Of a stretch of 64,000 nt of DNA, positions 1 to 8,792 are shown one piece after another. The notes below the pieces were generated by a model that was given only the letters and a program-made list of their open reading frames with translations, made no database searches and had not been told where the DNA came from. The stretch spans positions 2,294,001 through 2,358,000 of the forward strand of contig NZ_RPDH01000002.1 of the NCBI RefSeq assembly GCF_003813775.1. The letters run 5' to 3'. This stretch comes from Chitinophaga lutea (GTDB taxonomy: Bacteria; Bacteroidota; Bacteroidia; Chitinophagales; Chitinophagaceae). Position numbers and translations under genes: made by a program. How positions within the stretch are numbered: the first letter of the stretch is position 1; each line of letters starts with the position of its first letter.

Positions 1-867
1 CTCGTTATCCTGAAAGTGACCGTCGTGATCATCTTCATCGTACTCGGCTGGAGCCATATCGACCCCGCCAACTACGATCCGTATATTCCCGCCAACACCG
101 GTAAATATGAAAACTTCGGCTGGACGGGCATAGCTACCGGAGCAGCCGTGGTGTTTTTTGCCTTCATTGGCTTCGACGCCGTGTCCACCGCGGCGCAGGA
201 AGCCAAAAACCCGCAGAAAGGCATGCCCATCGGTATTCTCGGTTCGCTTATCATCTGTACCGTTCTCTATGTATTGTTCGCCCACGTCATGACAGGGCTG
301 CTGAACTATAAACTGTTCGCCGGCGATGCCAAACCCGCTGCCTCCGCCTTCGCGCAAACGGGATACGATTTTTTACAGACCGGCCTCATCATCGCCATCC
401 TGGCGGGTTACACCTCGGTGATACTGGTGATGCTGCTGGGCCAGAGCCGCGTGTTCTACTCCATGAGCCGCGACGGCCTGCTGCCCAAATTCTTCAGCGA
501 CGTGCATCCCAAATTCAGGACCCCTTGGAAAACCAACGCGTTTTTCATGGTATTCGTGAGCCTCTTCGCCGGCCTCGTGCCCGTTAGCGATCTCGGCCAC
601 ATGGTGAGCATCGGTACCCTCTTCGCCTTCTCGCTGGTGTGTATCGGCGTGATCATCATGCGGAAAAAAATGCCGGAAATCCCCCGCGCGTTCAAAACCC
701 CGCTGGTGCCTTTCGTACCCATCATGGGCGTACTGGTGTGCGGTTACCTGATGTACTCGCTGCCCAAAGAAAGCTGGTACAGGCTGGCCGTTTGGCTGGG
801 CCTGGGCCTTGCGATCTATTTCTTCTACAGCAAAAACAACAGCAAACTGGGGAACCCGCAAAAGTAA
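1..867 (+). CDS. Amino-acid permease, APC superfamily (5'-truncated by window edge)
   Basis: C-terminal part of a multi-pass inner-membrane amino-acid transporter. The frame is open from base 1, so the start lies outside the window; the first in-window Met at base 16 is internal. About 288 residues are visible, with a run of hydrophobic segments. The segment reading FFAFIGFDAVSTAAQEAKNPQKG is typical of the cationic amino-acid/YfnA-like branch of the APC family (conserved FxFxGFD and E..NP). Near the C-terminus the sequence turns from membrane helices to a short charged tail. Substrate cannot be told from this part. A strong hairpin terminator follows 20 bases after the stop, so it ends its transcript. 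Confidence 0.85.
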   Translation, partial: LVILKVTVVIIFIVLGWSHIDPANYDPYIPANTGKYENFGWTGIATGAAVVFFAFIGFDAVSTAAQEAKNPQKGMPIGILGSLIICTVLYVLFAHVMTGLLNYKLFAGDAKPAASAFAQTGYDFLQTGLIIAILAGYTSVILVMLLGQSRVFYSMSRDGLLPKFFSDVHPKFRTPWKTNAFFMVFVSLFAGLVPVSDLGHMVSIGTLFAFSLVCIGVIIMRKKMPEIPRAFKTPLVPFVPIMGVLVCGYLMYSLPKESWYRLAVWLGLGLAIYFFYSKNNSKLGNPQK

Positions 868-886
868 CCCGCTTTGTCACGATATG

Positions 887-920
887 AAAAGACCCGCCGC
901 AATACCGCTGCGGGTCTTTT
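887..920 (+). terminator. Rho-independent terminator after permease
   Basis: Perfect 11-bp inverted repeat AAAAGACCCGC / GCGGGTCTTTT (887-897 and 910-920) with a 12-base loop and T-rich 3' arm, directly after the permease stop. Confidence 0.9.
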
Positions 921-936
921 ATTTGGGAGAATTTAA

Positions 937-944
937 TATTTTTG
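937..944 (+). promoter_or_regulatory. Putative -7 promoter element of yebC
   Basis: TATTTTTG fits the Bacteroidota TAnnTTTG -7 consensus. It lies between the permease terminator and the yebC start 29 bases downstream. No convincing TTG is seen 19 bases upstream. Confidence 0.55.
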
Positions 945-972
945 CACCCACAATCAGGAACTGTATTTTACT

Positions 973-1683
973 ATGGGACGTATATTCGAAGTAAGAAAGC
1001 ATACCATGTTTGCCCGCTGGGACCGCATGGCCAAACAATTCACCCGTATCGGGAAGGAAATTGCCATCGCCGTGAAACAAGGCGGCCCGGACCCCGATAA
1101 CAACCCCGCCCTGCGCCGCTGCTTCCAGAACGCCAAAGGCGTGAACATGCCGAAAGATCGTGTGGAGGCCGCCATCAAACGCGCCATGGGGAAAGATAAA
1201 ACCGATTACGAAGAAGTTGTATATGAGGGATATGCACCGCACGGCGTGGCCGTGATGGTGGAAACCGCCACAGACAATACCACCCGCACGGTAGCCAACG
1301 TACGCATGCACTTCAACAGGGGCGGCGGCAGCCTTGGCAACAGCGGCTCCGTAGGTTTCATGTTCAACCGCCTCGGGGAGTTCAAAATCAAGAACGAGGG
1401 CCAGAACCTCGAAGACCTGGAACTGGAACTGATCGATTTCGGCCTGGAAGAAATCGGGGAAGACAGTGAAGGCAATATCATCATCCGCGCAACTTTCAAC
1501 GAATTCGGCAACATGGCGAAAGCACTGGAAGAAAAAGGGCTGAACGTGATCAGCTCCGAGCTGAAGCGCATCCCCTCCACCACCGTGGAATTAGGGGAAG
1601 AGCAGGCGAAAGAAGTGCTGGAACTGATTGACCGCCTGGAACAGGACGACGACGTGCAGCAGGTGTTCCACAACCTGAAATAG
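973..1683 (+). CDS. yebC: YebC/PmpR family DNA-binding regulatory protein
   Basis: 236 residues, full length for the YebC/PmpR/TACO1 family. The N-terminus [30 protein letters not shown] is a Bacteroidota variant of the usual MAGHSKW start. The middle [28 protein letters not shown] and the Y-E-G-Y-A-P-H-G motif are family hallmarks. Family members are cytosolic; they were described as transcription factors, and more recent work links some to ribosome function at difficult peptides. It has its own promoter-like element and a terminator behind it, so it is probably monocistronic. The ATG at 973 fits the family N-terminus. Confidence 0.93.
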   Translation: MGRIFEVRKHTMFARWDRMAKQFTRIGKEIAIAVKQGGPDPDNNPALRRCFQNAKGVNMPKDRVEAAIKRAMGKDKTDYEEVVYEGYAPHGVAVMVETATDNTTRTVANVRMHFNRGGGSLGNSGSVGFMFNRLGEFKIKNEGQNLEDLELELIDFGLEEIGEDSEGNIIIRATFNEFGNMAKALEEKGLNVISSELKRIPSTTVELGEEQAKEVLELIDRLEQDDDVQQVFHNLK

Positions 1684-1704
1684 TTTTTTATCGCATATAC
1701 TCGG

Positions 1705-1738
1705 ACGGGCTGCCTTTGTCGGGCGGCCCGTTTTGTTT
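1705..1738 (+). terminator. Terminator after yebC
   Basis: Stem ACGGGCTGCC / GGCGGCCCGT (1705-1714, 1722-1731, one T-G pair), 7-base loop, followed by TTTGTTT; 21 bases after the yebC stop. Confidence 0.75.
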
Positions 1739-2041
1739 GATGGGATGGTTGCGCTGTTGGTCGCAAAGTGCAGGATTTGCGGTTGCACCGACTCATTTCA
1801 TCGGCCTTTGACTTCTCCGGTATTTCGAAGCAGTAATTCGCCTGCCCTTTCATTCATCGTCCGGTTATTTTATCGGAAACGGGATTTTTCGCCTCATTTG
1901 CATCTTCGCCGTCGCGGTTCTTCAATTAGTTTTCGTCTGCAGGTTTTAACTGCCGATGTAAGCAAAGCAGGCAGATTGAACCTACCGGTGTGGGAATCTG
2001 TCGAATTTTTCCGCTATCTCTCTATGGCGGGTTTCAAGAAG
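1739..2041. other. Intergenic stretch, no convincing gene
   Basis: About 300 bases between the yebC terminator and the repeat array. An open frame runs through 1733-2095 on the plus strand, but its peptide has no recognisable domain, begins inside the terminator and runs into repeat sequence, so I do not call it. Confidence 0.5.
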
Positions 2042-2930
2042 ATTTTTATTTTACCCACAAGCTCAGCTACTGGCATACAACGTTGGGGGAGATAATGCGC
2101 TTGCCGACGTGAACGGTCGTCGGCATTTTTCCACTATGGGTGCAAACAGCTGACCGTATTTTTCCATCCCCCCTAAGGCATTCTCCAGTCACCTTTCGAG
2201 GAAAGTTTTTTCTTTACCATAAGGTCTAACTACTGGCATAAGCAAAGAGGAATGATACTGACGTGAAGGCCGGCTACATTTTCCATCACTCCTCTACCCC
2301 GGTCTCCAGCCGCCCTTCGAGGAAAGTTTTGTTTTACCATAAGGTCTAACTACTGGCATAAGCAAAGAGGAATCATACTGACGTGAAGGCCGGCTACATT
2401 TTTCCATCACACCTCTTCCCTGTTCTCCAGCCGCCCTTCGAGGAAAATTTTGTTTTACCATAAGGTCTAACTACTGGCATAAGCAAAGAGGAATGATACC
2501 GTCGCGAAGGCCGGCTACATTTTTCCATCACTCCTCTACCCCGGTCCCCAGCCGCCTTTCGAGGAAAGTTTTGTTTTACCATAAGGTCTAACTACTGGCA
2601 TAAGCAAAGAGGAATGATACTGACGTGAAGGCCGGCTACATTTTTCCATCACACCTCTTCCCCGTTCTCCTGCCGCCCTTCAAGGAAATTTTTTTCATTA
2701 GCATAAGGCCTAATTACTGGCATAAGCAAAGAGGAATGATACAGTCGCGAAGGCCGGCTACATTTTTCCATCACACCTCTTCCCCGTTCTCCTGCCGCCC
2801 TTCGAGGAAATTTTTTTCTTTAGCATAAGGCCTAATTACTGGCATAAGCAAAGAGGAATGATACCGTCGCGAAGGCCGGCAGCACTTCTCGTTATCCCTT
2901 TACCACATTCTCCGGTCGTCCTTCGAGGAA
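2042..2930. repeat. Tandem array of ~121-bp repeats, derived from a gene 3' end
   Basis: The anchor AAGGYCTAAYTACTGGCATA recurs at 2221, 2341, 2462, 2583, 2705 and 2827, giving six units with periods of 120, 121, 121, 122 and 122 bases. An older, degenerate copy precedes them (TACTGGCATA at 2068, GACGTGAACGG at 2107). Each unit contains CTTCGAGGAA. The last such block, at 2921-2930, is the coding end of the adjacent dehydrogenase. On the minus strand the units encode F-L-E-G-R-x-E-N then a stop, aligned with F-L-E-G-R-P-E-N and stop of the gene. Copies differ by scattered substitutions, so the array is not recent. Confidence 0.9.
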
Positions 2931-3848
2931 GGCTTTTACGTTGCTGACCGTTTTGGCCATCAGCCTTTTGCGGGCTTCCACGGTAGCCCATGCGATGTGC
3001 GGGGTGATGAGGCAATTGCGGGCCGAAAACAGCGGATGGTTGACTGGAGGCGGTTCGGTGCTCAGTACATCAAGCCCGGCGCCTGCCAGCTGGCCTGCAT
3101 TCAGCGCATTGGCCAGATCGCTTTCGTTGATCAGCGGCCCGCGGCTGGTATTGATGAGGAATGCCGAAGGTTTCATGGTAGCGAGCAGCGCGGCATTGAC
3201 GAACTCCCTGTTCTGCTCGTTCAACGGGCAGTGCAGCGACACCACGTCCCCATACCGGAAACAGGCCGTCTGGTCGGTGAACGTGACGCCTTCCATTTTG
3301 TCGCGTTCCGGGTGTTTATGGCTCACGATCACCTGCATGCCGAACGCCATCGCAATTCGGGCAACGGCCTGGCCGATTTGCCCGAACCCGATGATGGCAA
3401 AGGTTTTACCCTGCAGTTCCGTCAAAGGTTGTTTCCAGTAACTGAAATCGGGATTCTGTGCCCACTCTCCTTGCCGTACGCTTGTTGCATGCACCCCAAC
3501 GCCCTGCACCAGTTCCAGCAACAGCGCAAACGTAAGCTGGGCCACAGAGGCCGTGCTGTAAGCCGGCACGTTGCAGACGGTGATGCCACGGCCATGCGCC
3601 GCTTTTACATCCACCACGTTATACCCGGTAGCCATGACCCCGATGTAACGGAGCGAAGGCGATTGCAGGATGGTATCTGCAGATACCAGCGCCTTGTTGG
3701 TTAAAACAATGTCGGCGTTTTGCGTCCGTTCTCCCACCAGGGCGGCGGGCGTACGGTCATAAACAGTCACGTTTCCAAGGGTTTCCAGCGCGGCCCAGCT
3801 GAGATCGCCGGGGTTGAGGGCGTAGCCATCCAGTACAACAATATTCAT
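2892..3848 (-). CDS. D-2-hydroxyacid dehydrogenase, NAD-dependent (glycerate dehydrogenase-like)
   Basis: 318 residues, full length for the D-isomer-specific 2-hydroxyacid dehydrogenase family, which interconverts 2-oxoacids and D-2-hydroxyacids in the cytosol. The Rossmann motif GFGQIG is at residues 154-159. The catalytic triad is visible as Arg236 (NTSRG), Glu265 (STEPPP) and His284 (TPHIAW). The overall pattern is closest to glycerate/hydroxypyruvate reductases, but substrate is not fixed by sequence. The ATG at 3848 gives the expected N-terminal beta strand (MNIVVLDGY). Its last 12 codons match the repeat unit found six times downstream. No terminator hairpin is evident before the repeats. 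Confidence 0.88.
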   Translation of the reverse strand: MNIVVLDGYALNPGDLSWAALETLGNVTVYDRTPAALVGERTQNADIVLTNKALVSADTILQSPSLRYIGVMATGYNVVDVKAAHGRGITVCNVPAYSTASVAQLTFALLLELVQGVGVHATSVRQGEWAQNPDFSYWKQPLTELQGKTFAIIGFGQIGQAVARIAMAFGMQVIVSHKHPERDKMEGVTFTDQTACFRYGDVVSLHCPLNEQNREFVNAALLATMKPSAFLINTSRGPLINESDLANALNAGQLAGAGLDVLSTEPPPVNHPLFSARNCLITPHIAWATVEARKRLMAKTVSNVKAFLEGRPENVVKG

Positions 3849-3884
3849 GAGAATAAATGTACGGATTAGCTGAAATTTTGCCTG

Positions 3885-4136
3885 CTAAAAAAGGTCTACC
3901 CGCATAAAGGTATTATTCACCTTGTCGATCACGAAATTGCCATACACCGAGCGGTAAGTGCCGTAGCAGAGTTTACCGTTCAGCTGGAGGTTGTGCTCTT
4001 TCCCCAAGGGATGCATGCCTTCGATCAGCCGTATAAAACGCATCCGTTGAAGTTGCCCGCCGCATTTACATTTAGTTTCGGAGATTTTTTTGTGTGAGTG
4101 CACAATGTTGCTGCATCTGATACATCTAGCTTCCAT
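3885..4136 (-). CDS. Small zinc-ribbon-like protein, function unknown
   Basis: 83 residues from the ATG at 4136 (an in-frame TTG at 4157 would add seven). Four cysteines in the pattern CxxC-x14-CxC (residues 5, 8, 23, 25) suggest one zinc ribbon; the second half (GKLCYGTYRSVYGNFVIDKVNNTFMRV) looks like a small beta domain. No signal peptide or membrane segment. It sits 36 bases upstream of the dehydrogenase start, on the same strand, and may be cotranscribed. I do not recognise a named family. Confidence 0.6.
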   Translation of the reverse strand: MEARCIRCSNIVHSHKKISETKCKCGGQLQRMRFIRLIEGMHPLGKEHNLQLNGKLCYGTYRSVYGNFVIDKVNNTFMRVDLF

Positions 4137-4680
4137 ATTACGTTTATTTGGGTACAAAAAATCAAACAGACTTTGGTTGGAGGTCCATTTTTCTCAGCTG
4201 TCGCGATGTATGTATATACGAAACACCAATTGTGGCAAGTCAACAAACAACCGTGTATCATCTGCTAAAGGGAGAAAAAAGGAAGAAGGTCCTTTTGCCG
4301 TGTAAGGGTAAAACCTGAGCCTGTTTTTTTCTGACAATCGTCAGCGATCAAAGGATGATGGTTAAACTGTTTTTAAAAAACCAGGCCAGGTTTTTTGTCT
4401 AATTTATCAAAGGATGATGGTTAGTCTTCTGCTTACTTAAATTACGAAAAATCCGCTTACAAAGGAAAAAGTTGCACCGGTTTTTTTACTGAAGAAGGCC
4501 GTTCAATCGAACGGCCCCCATTTTCAGCCTATTTGAACCGTCTAAGCAATGTTATTTAATGTAACACTGCTAATTTATAGCATTCCATTTTCCCATACAG
4601 CTGCCTGGAAACAATGAACGGGGAATGAATAATATTGAAGGAATGAACAGGTAAGTTATTGTTAACAAATAATTTACGTA
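4137..4680. other. AT-rich intergenic region with direct repeats and hairpins
   Basis: No gene is supported. Visible structure: an 18-bp direct repeat ATCAAAGGATGATGGTTA at 4347-4364 and 4406-4423; between the copies a perfect inverted repeat AAAAAACC / GGTTTTTT (4375-4382, 4389-4396); a small dyad CTGAC / GTCAG (4331-4344); and a perfect hairpin GGCCGTTC / GAACGGCC (4497-4504, 4509-4516). The last could end the minus-strand gene that stops at 4681, since A7 follows on the plus-strand side. Confidence 0.6.
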
Positions 4681-5028
4681 TCAGAATGAACGATTCTTTT
4701 TTAAAAAAAGTAATTGAGCTTCAGCCACAGGCGGATAACCGGGGTCGCAGTTGACGATCAACAGGTAGCTGGCCAGCGGGCTCAGCTGCCAGTCGGGTTC
4801 CATCGTCCCTTCCCGCGCACAATAAGTTTTCCGGAAGTTCAGCTCCAGCGGCACATGCAAGGCGGCACAGGCGCGCATCGCCCGCTGCAGCGCCTCTTCC
4901 CCAGCCCCGGGCTGATAACCCAGCGCTTCCAGCAATTCGCTGGCATAATATGCAACCGCCGCTTCCTGCTCGTGCCGGTGGCGGCTTTCCAGGATTTCAT
5001 CCAGATAATCAAAGGACTGTAGTATCAT
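4681..5028 (-). CDS. DinD/BRO-N-like small protein downstream of a DnaJ-family gene
   Basis: 115 residues, no signal peptide. Read against my memory of the DNA-damage-inducible protein D / BRO-N pattern, the blocks line up in order: YYASELLEALGY (like xWSARQLxKLLGY), RAMRACAALHVPLELNF (like RAKEACExSGxxxxDHF), and LSPLASYLLIVNCDPGYPPVAEAQLLF (like LSRYACYLxVQNGDPxKPxIAxGQTYF). It ends just after this block, so it is a stand-alone N-terminal module; the C-terminal half of DinD is absent. It follows the DnaJ-family gene by 112 bases on the same strand, where other bacteria often carry cbpM, but it does not look like CbpM. Assignment is by motif only. Confidence 0.6.
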   Translation of the reverse strand: MILQSFDYLDEILESRHRHEQEAAVAYYASELLEALGYQPGAGEEALQRAMRACAALHVPLELNFRKTYCAREGTMEPDWQLSPLASYLLIVNCDPGYPPVAEAQLLFLKKNRSF

Positions 5029-5140
5029 GGGTTTGATTGTTTTCGTTTGAACCGATCACCATCATGCCTGATCTCCTTCAGCCTTCCTGCTCCGGTGTAT
5101 TTGCCCGCCTGGCAATAGTTCTCTTACTTCATGCGCCTCC

Positions 5141-6073
5141 TTACTTCTTCAGCTGCATCAGCTTTGCAAAAAGTTCCCTTTCTTCCTCCGTCAATTGTTT
5201 GGGCACGATGATCTTCACTTTTACGTACAGGTCGCCGCTCCCCTCGCTTCCGCCGGCGGGCCCGGGAACGCCCTTGCCCTTCAGCCTGAACAGCCTGCCG
5301 CTGTCTGTACCGGCGGGAATGCTCAGTTGCAGCGGCGTACCGGGTACCGCTACGGGTACTTTCCCGCCCAGCACCGCGGTAAACAGATCCACGGGCACTT
5401 CCATGTGCACGTCCTTTCCCTGCAGCTCGAACTGCCCGTCGCCGGTCAGTTCCACCTCGATCAGCAGATCGCCCGGCTCCCCGCCGTTGCGGCCCGGATG
5501 ACCCTTGCCTTTCAGGCGCAACACCTGCCCGTGATAGGTGCCGGGTTTTATTTTGAGATTGAGCTTCTGCCCGTTCACTTCAATCTGCCGCGTGGCGCCG
5601 GTGTACACATCCTGCAGGCCCACTTTCATCGTTGCCTGCAAATCGTTGCCGCGGCGCGAACGGCTGCGGCCCTGCTGCGCCCGGCTACGGAAACCGCCAC
5701 CGAAGAGGTGCTCGAAAAAATCGGAAAACTGTCCACCGTCTCCGAACATCCCTTCCATGTCTTCATACTGCTGGCGGCCGCCGCCCTGGCCGGACTGCCA
5801 CTTGCCCCAGTCGAAGCCCCCGCCGCCGGCATTGCCATGCTGTTCGTAATACTTCCAGTTTTCACCGAACTCGTCGTATTTCTTGCGCTTGTCATCATCG
5901 CCCAGCACTTCGTACGCTTCGTTCAGCTCCTTGAATTTTTCTTCCGCCACCTTGTCGTCCGGATTTTTATCGGGATGATATTTCACCGCCAGTTTCCGGT
6001 AAGCTTTTTTGATGTCGGCTGCGCTTGCCTTTTTATCAACGCCCAGTATTTTATAATAATCTTTGTACTCCAT
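5141..6073 (-). CDS. DnaJ-class co-chaperone of the CbpA type
   Basis: 310 residues from the ATG at 6073 ([12 protein letters not shown]), the normal J-domain start; a longer frame from a TTG at 6115 is unlikely. J-domain residues 1-70 with HPD at 33-35, which stimulates DnaK ATPase; a Gly/Phe/Gln-rich linker to about residue 140; then two C-terminal substrate-binding beta domains. The CxxCxGxG zinc centre of true DnaJ is missing, as in CbpA/DnaJB types. Cytosolic. Upstream, the E1 gene ends in a strong terminator, so this gene probably has its own start; the DinD-like gene follows it. Confidence 0.9.
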   Translation of the reverse strand: MEYKDYYKILGVDKKASAADIKKAYRKLAVKYHPDKNPDDKVAEEKFKELNEAYEVLGDDDKRKKYDEFGENWKYYEQHGNAGGGGFDWGKWQSGQGGGRQQYEDMEGMFGDGGQFSDFFEHLFGGGFRSRAQQGRSRSRRGNDLQATMKVGLQDVYTGATRQIEVNGQKLNLKIKPGTYHGQVLRLKGKGHPGRNGGEPGDLLIEVELTGDGQFELQGKDVHMEVPVDLFTAVLGGKVPVAVPGTPLQLSIPAGTDSGRLFRLKGKGVPGPAGGSEGSGDLYVKVKIIVPKQLTEEERELFAKLMQLKK

Positions 6074-6124
6074 ACCTGTAAGAATAATAACAAATGGCGC
6101 TCCGCCTTGTTGCAACAGCCGGAG

Positions 6125-6164
6125 CTAAAAACAAAAACACCCCCTGTAAGGTACAGGGGGTGTT
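6125..6164 (-). terminator. Terminator of the E1 gene
   Basis: Perfect 13-bp inverted repeat AACACCCCCTGTA / TACAGGGGGTGTT (6136-6148, 6152-6164) with a 3-base loop; on the minus strand it is followed by TTTTGTTTTT. It lies 29 bases after the E1 stop. Confidence 0.92.
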
Positions 6165-6193
6165 GCTGCTGACAATTATATTTTTTGCAGGAA

Positions 6194-8593
6194 CTACTCC
6201 CTGATCATATCCATCACTACTTTCACCACATCCTCGGCGTTCGGTTTGGAGAAATAATCCCCGTCTGATCCGTAAGCCGGGCGGTGGGCCTGTGCGGCCA
6301 GTGTTCTCGGCGCTACATCGAGCCAGCGGTAACCACCCTGTATTTCCATCACCTGCTGGAACATATAAGCTGTGCCGCCACCGGGCACATCTTCATCTAC
6401 AAATAAAATACGGTTCGTTTTTTTCAGCGATTCCAGGATGGAATGGTTGATATCGAACGGCAGTAACGTCTGCACATCTATCAGTTCGCAGGAAACGCCC
6501 TGCTCCTCCAGCACCAGCATCGCTTCTTCGACGATCCGCAGCGTGGAGCCGTAAGATACGATGGTGATGTCGCTGCCGGTATGCAGTACTTCCGGGATAC
6601 CCAGCGGAACGGTCAGCTCGCGCAGGTTTTCCGGCAGTCTTTCTTTCAGGCGGTAGCCATTGAGCGATTCGATCACGATCGCCGGTTCGTTGGCCTGCAG
6701 CAGAGTATTGTACATACCTGCGGCCTGCACCATATTACGCGGCACACAAACGTGCAACCCACGAAGGGAGTTCACGATCATGCCCATGGGTGAACCGGAA
6801 TGCCAGATGCCTTCGAGGCGGTGGCCACGGGTGCGCACGATGATGGGGCAAAACTGCGTGCCTTTTGTTCTGTACTGAAGCGATGCCACATCGTCGCTGA
6901 GCGGCTGGAGGCCGTACAGCAGGTAATCCAGGTACTGGATTTCCGCGATGGGGCGTAACCCGCGCAACGCCATACCGATGCCCTGCCCCATGATGGTCAA
7001 CTCACGGATACCGGTATCGGCTATACGCTGTTTGCCATGTTTCTGCTGCAAACCGGCGAAGCCCTGGTTCACGTCGCCGATCTTACCCACGTCTTCACCG
7101 AAGGCAAATACGGTAGGGTGATAGCTGAACAGCTGGTCGAAGTATTTGTTCAGTACTTCGTAGCCGTTGATGAGCGGTGCGTCGTTGGCATACTGCGCCG
7201 GCACTTCCGGCACATTGAGTGCGGAGTTGGGGCCGGTGGCATATAAATAGGTATTGTAATTCTCTTTTTCGAGCGCCAGCTGCCGGTCGTAAAACTCCTG
7301 CAGTTCATCTACCGCGGCTGAGAAATTGCGGGGATGTTTGAACAGGATGGCGGCGGCGGTTTTAAGCACATCCTTGCGGGCCGGTTCGCGGTTGGAGGCG
7401 AGCTCCTGCATGGCCTGCGTCACAAAAGCGGTATCACCGCGGCCGTCGGCCAGGATGGCTTCGCACAGGCCTAACAGTTGCTGCACCTGTGTTTTGATCG
7501 GTGAAATGTATTTCTCCCAGGCGCTTCTGCGGCTTTCCTGCGCGATGTTTTTTGCTTCAGCCTCGATCTGCTGCAGCTGGCTTTCTTCCGCCAGCGCATT
7601 TTCGAGCAGCCACTGGCGCATCTTCAGGTTGCAGTCGAAATCCTTTTCCCAGGCGAGGCGTTCCTTGCTCTTATAACGTTCATGGCTACCCGAAGTGGAA
7701 TGGCCCTGCGGCTGCGTGATCTCTTCCACGTGAAAGAGAACAGGAACGTGGGTTTCGCGGGCTTTCCGGATACCTTCCTCGAACACTTCGCACATGCCGG
7801 CGTAATCCCATCCTTTTACATTATATATCTCCAGCCCGTTGCTGTTGCCGTTTTTACGGAAACCTTCGAGGGCTGCGCTGATAGAACCTTTGGTAGTCTG
7901 GTATTTGCGGGGAACGGAAATACCGTACCCGTCGTCCCAGATAAAAATCACCAGCGGCACCTGCAATACGCCGGCCGCATTCACGGTTTCCCAGAAATGC
8001 CCTTCACTGGTAGAGGCATCGCCGATGGTCGCGAAACAAACTTCGTTACCGTTCCTGGAGAGGTGATCATATTGGTGCAGTTCCGGTACTTCGCGGAACA
8101 GTTTGCTGGCAAAGGCAAGCCCCAGTGCGCGCGGCATCTGGGCGGCGGTAGGCGCCATGTCTGCAGCCGTGTTTTTCATGGCGGCGAGGTTCAGCCAATT
8201 GCCTTCCATATCTATATTGGGTGTGGCAAAATGCGAATTCATCTGGCGGCCGGCCGAGAAAGGATCGTTATTGATATCCGGGTCTGCATACAGTTGTGAA
8301 AAGAATTGCTCCACCGTAGCAATACCGCTGGCAAAGGCAAAAGTCTGGTCGCGGTAGTAACCGGAACGGAAGTCGCCCGGCTTGAAATATTTTGCCATTG
8401 CAATCTGCGCCACTTCTTTACCATCGCCAAAAATGCCAAACTTCGCTTTACCGGTCAGTACTTCCCGGCGCCCCAGCAGGCTAACTTCCCTGCTGATGCA
8501 AGCAAGCCGGAAATCATTCAAAACTTCCTTGCGGAACTCCTCAAACGACAACTGGCTCTGCATATTCATAGCTAATTCGTTGTTTTCGATCAT
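6194..8593 (-). CDS. 2-oxoacid dehydrogenase E1 component, alpha-beta fusion
   Basis: 799 residues carrying both E1 subunits of a branched-chain 2-oxoacid/pyruvate-type dehydrogenase complex in one chain. The alpha half has the thiamine diphosphate motif GDASTSEG at 191-198 with Asn205. The beta half starts near residue 470 (INGYEVLNKYFDQL) and shows FGEDVGKIGDVNQGFAGL, DTGIREL and GxALRGLRPIAEIQYLDY. The complex oxidatively decarboxylates 2-oxoacids and passes the acyl group to lipoylated E2; E2 and E3 are not in this window. Such fusions are common in Bacteroidota. Substrate (branched chain or pyruvate) is unresolved. ATG at 8593 used; Met9 or Met11 are possible alternatives. Confidence 0.88.
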   Translation of the reverse strand: MIENNELAMNMQSQLSFEEFRKEVLNDFRLACISREVSLLGRREVLTGKAKFGIFGDGKEVAQIAMAKYFKPGDFRSGYYRDQTFAFASGIATVEQFFSQLYADPDINNDPFSAGRQMNSHFATPNIDMEGNWLNLAAMKNTAADMAPTAAQMPRALGLAFASKLFREVPELHQYDHLSRNGNEVCFATIGDASTSEGHFWETVNAAGVLQVPLVIFIWDDGYGISVPRKYQTTKGSISAALEGFRKNGNSNGLEIYNVKGWDYAGMCEVFEEGIRKARETHVPVLFHVEEITQPQGHSTSGSHERYKSKERLAWEKDFDCNLKMRQWLLENALAEESQLQQIEAEAKNIAQESRRSAWEKYISPIKTQVQQLLGLCEAILADGRGDTAFVTQAMQELASNREPARKDVLKTAAAILFKHPRNFSAAVDELQEFYDRQLALEKENYNTYLYATGPNSALNVPEVPAQYANDAPLINGYEVLNKYFDQLFSYHPTVFAFGEDVGKIGDVNQGFAGLQQKHGKQRIADTGIRELTIMGQGIGMALRGLRPIAEIQYLDYLLYGLQPLSDDVASLQYRTKGTQFCPIIVRTRGHRLEGIWHSGSPMGMIVNSLRGLHVCVPRNMVQAAGMYNTLLQANEPAIVIESLNGYRLKERLPENLRELTVPLGIPEVLHTGSDITIVSYGSTLRIVEEAMLVLEEQGVSCELIDVQTLLPFDINHSILESLKKTNRILFVDEDVPGGGTAYMFQQVMEIQGGYRWLDVAPRTLAAQAHRPAYGSDGDYFSKPNAEDVVKVVMDMIRE

Positions 8594-8613
8594 GCCAAAC
8601 CTTGGTTAAAACA

Positions 8614-8621
8614 CAAATGTA
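8614..8621 (-). promoter_or_regulatory. Putative -7 element of the E1 gene
   Basis: Minus-strand TACATTTG fits TAnnTTTG and lies 20 bases upstream of the E1 ATG. No TTG is found 19 bases further upstream. Confidence 0.45.
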
Positions 8622-8721
8622 GGGGAAATTGATGAATGGGTGATAACCGCTCTGTTCCTGTTAATAACTAAATTTTAAGAAATTTTTAATATCTTGAGGT
8701 CTGCGGATCAATTTTTGGCCG

Positions 8722-8729
8722 TAAATTTG
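8722..8729 (+). promoter_or_regulatory. Putative -7 element of the DUF1573 gene
   Basis: TAAATTTG on the plus strand, 63 bases before the ATG at 8793, fits TAnnTTTG. The -33 element is not clear. Confidence 0.45.
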
Positions 8730-8792
8730 ACTTGGAAACTGGTAGGAACTATATCGTTTTAACCGATCGTTTTAAAAACCAAACTTGAAAAG

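Noticed and set aside
1733..2095. 120-codon plus-strand frame after yebC
   Set aside because: Begins inside the yebC terminator, no recognisable domain, and its end overlaps the degenerate repeat copy.
2394..2828. Short open frames inside the repeat array (both strands)
   Set aside because: Their peptides are translations of the repeat unit, change frame between units and have no start-signal context.
2205..2890. CRISPR array
   Set aside because: Regularly spaced repeats, but the whole 121-bp unit is repeated without unique spacers, and there are no cas genes.
4681..5028. CbpM, the usual partner of CbpA
   Set aside because: Position fits, but length and motifs match the DinD/BRO-N pattern instead.
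6194..8593. Frameshift-fused or misassembled E1 alpha and beta genes
   Set aside because: The frame is uninterrupted, the linker is normal, and such fusions are common in this phylum.
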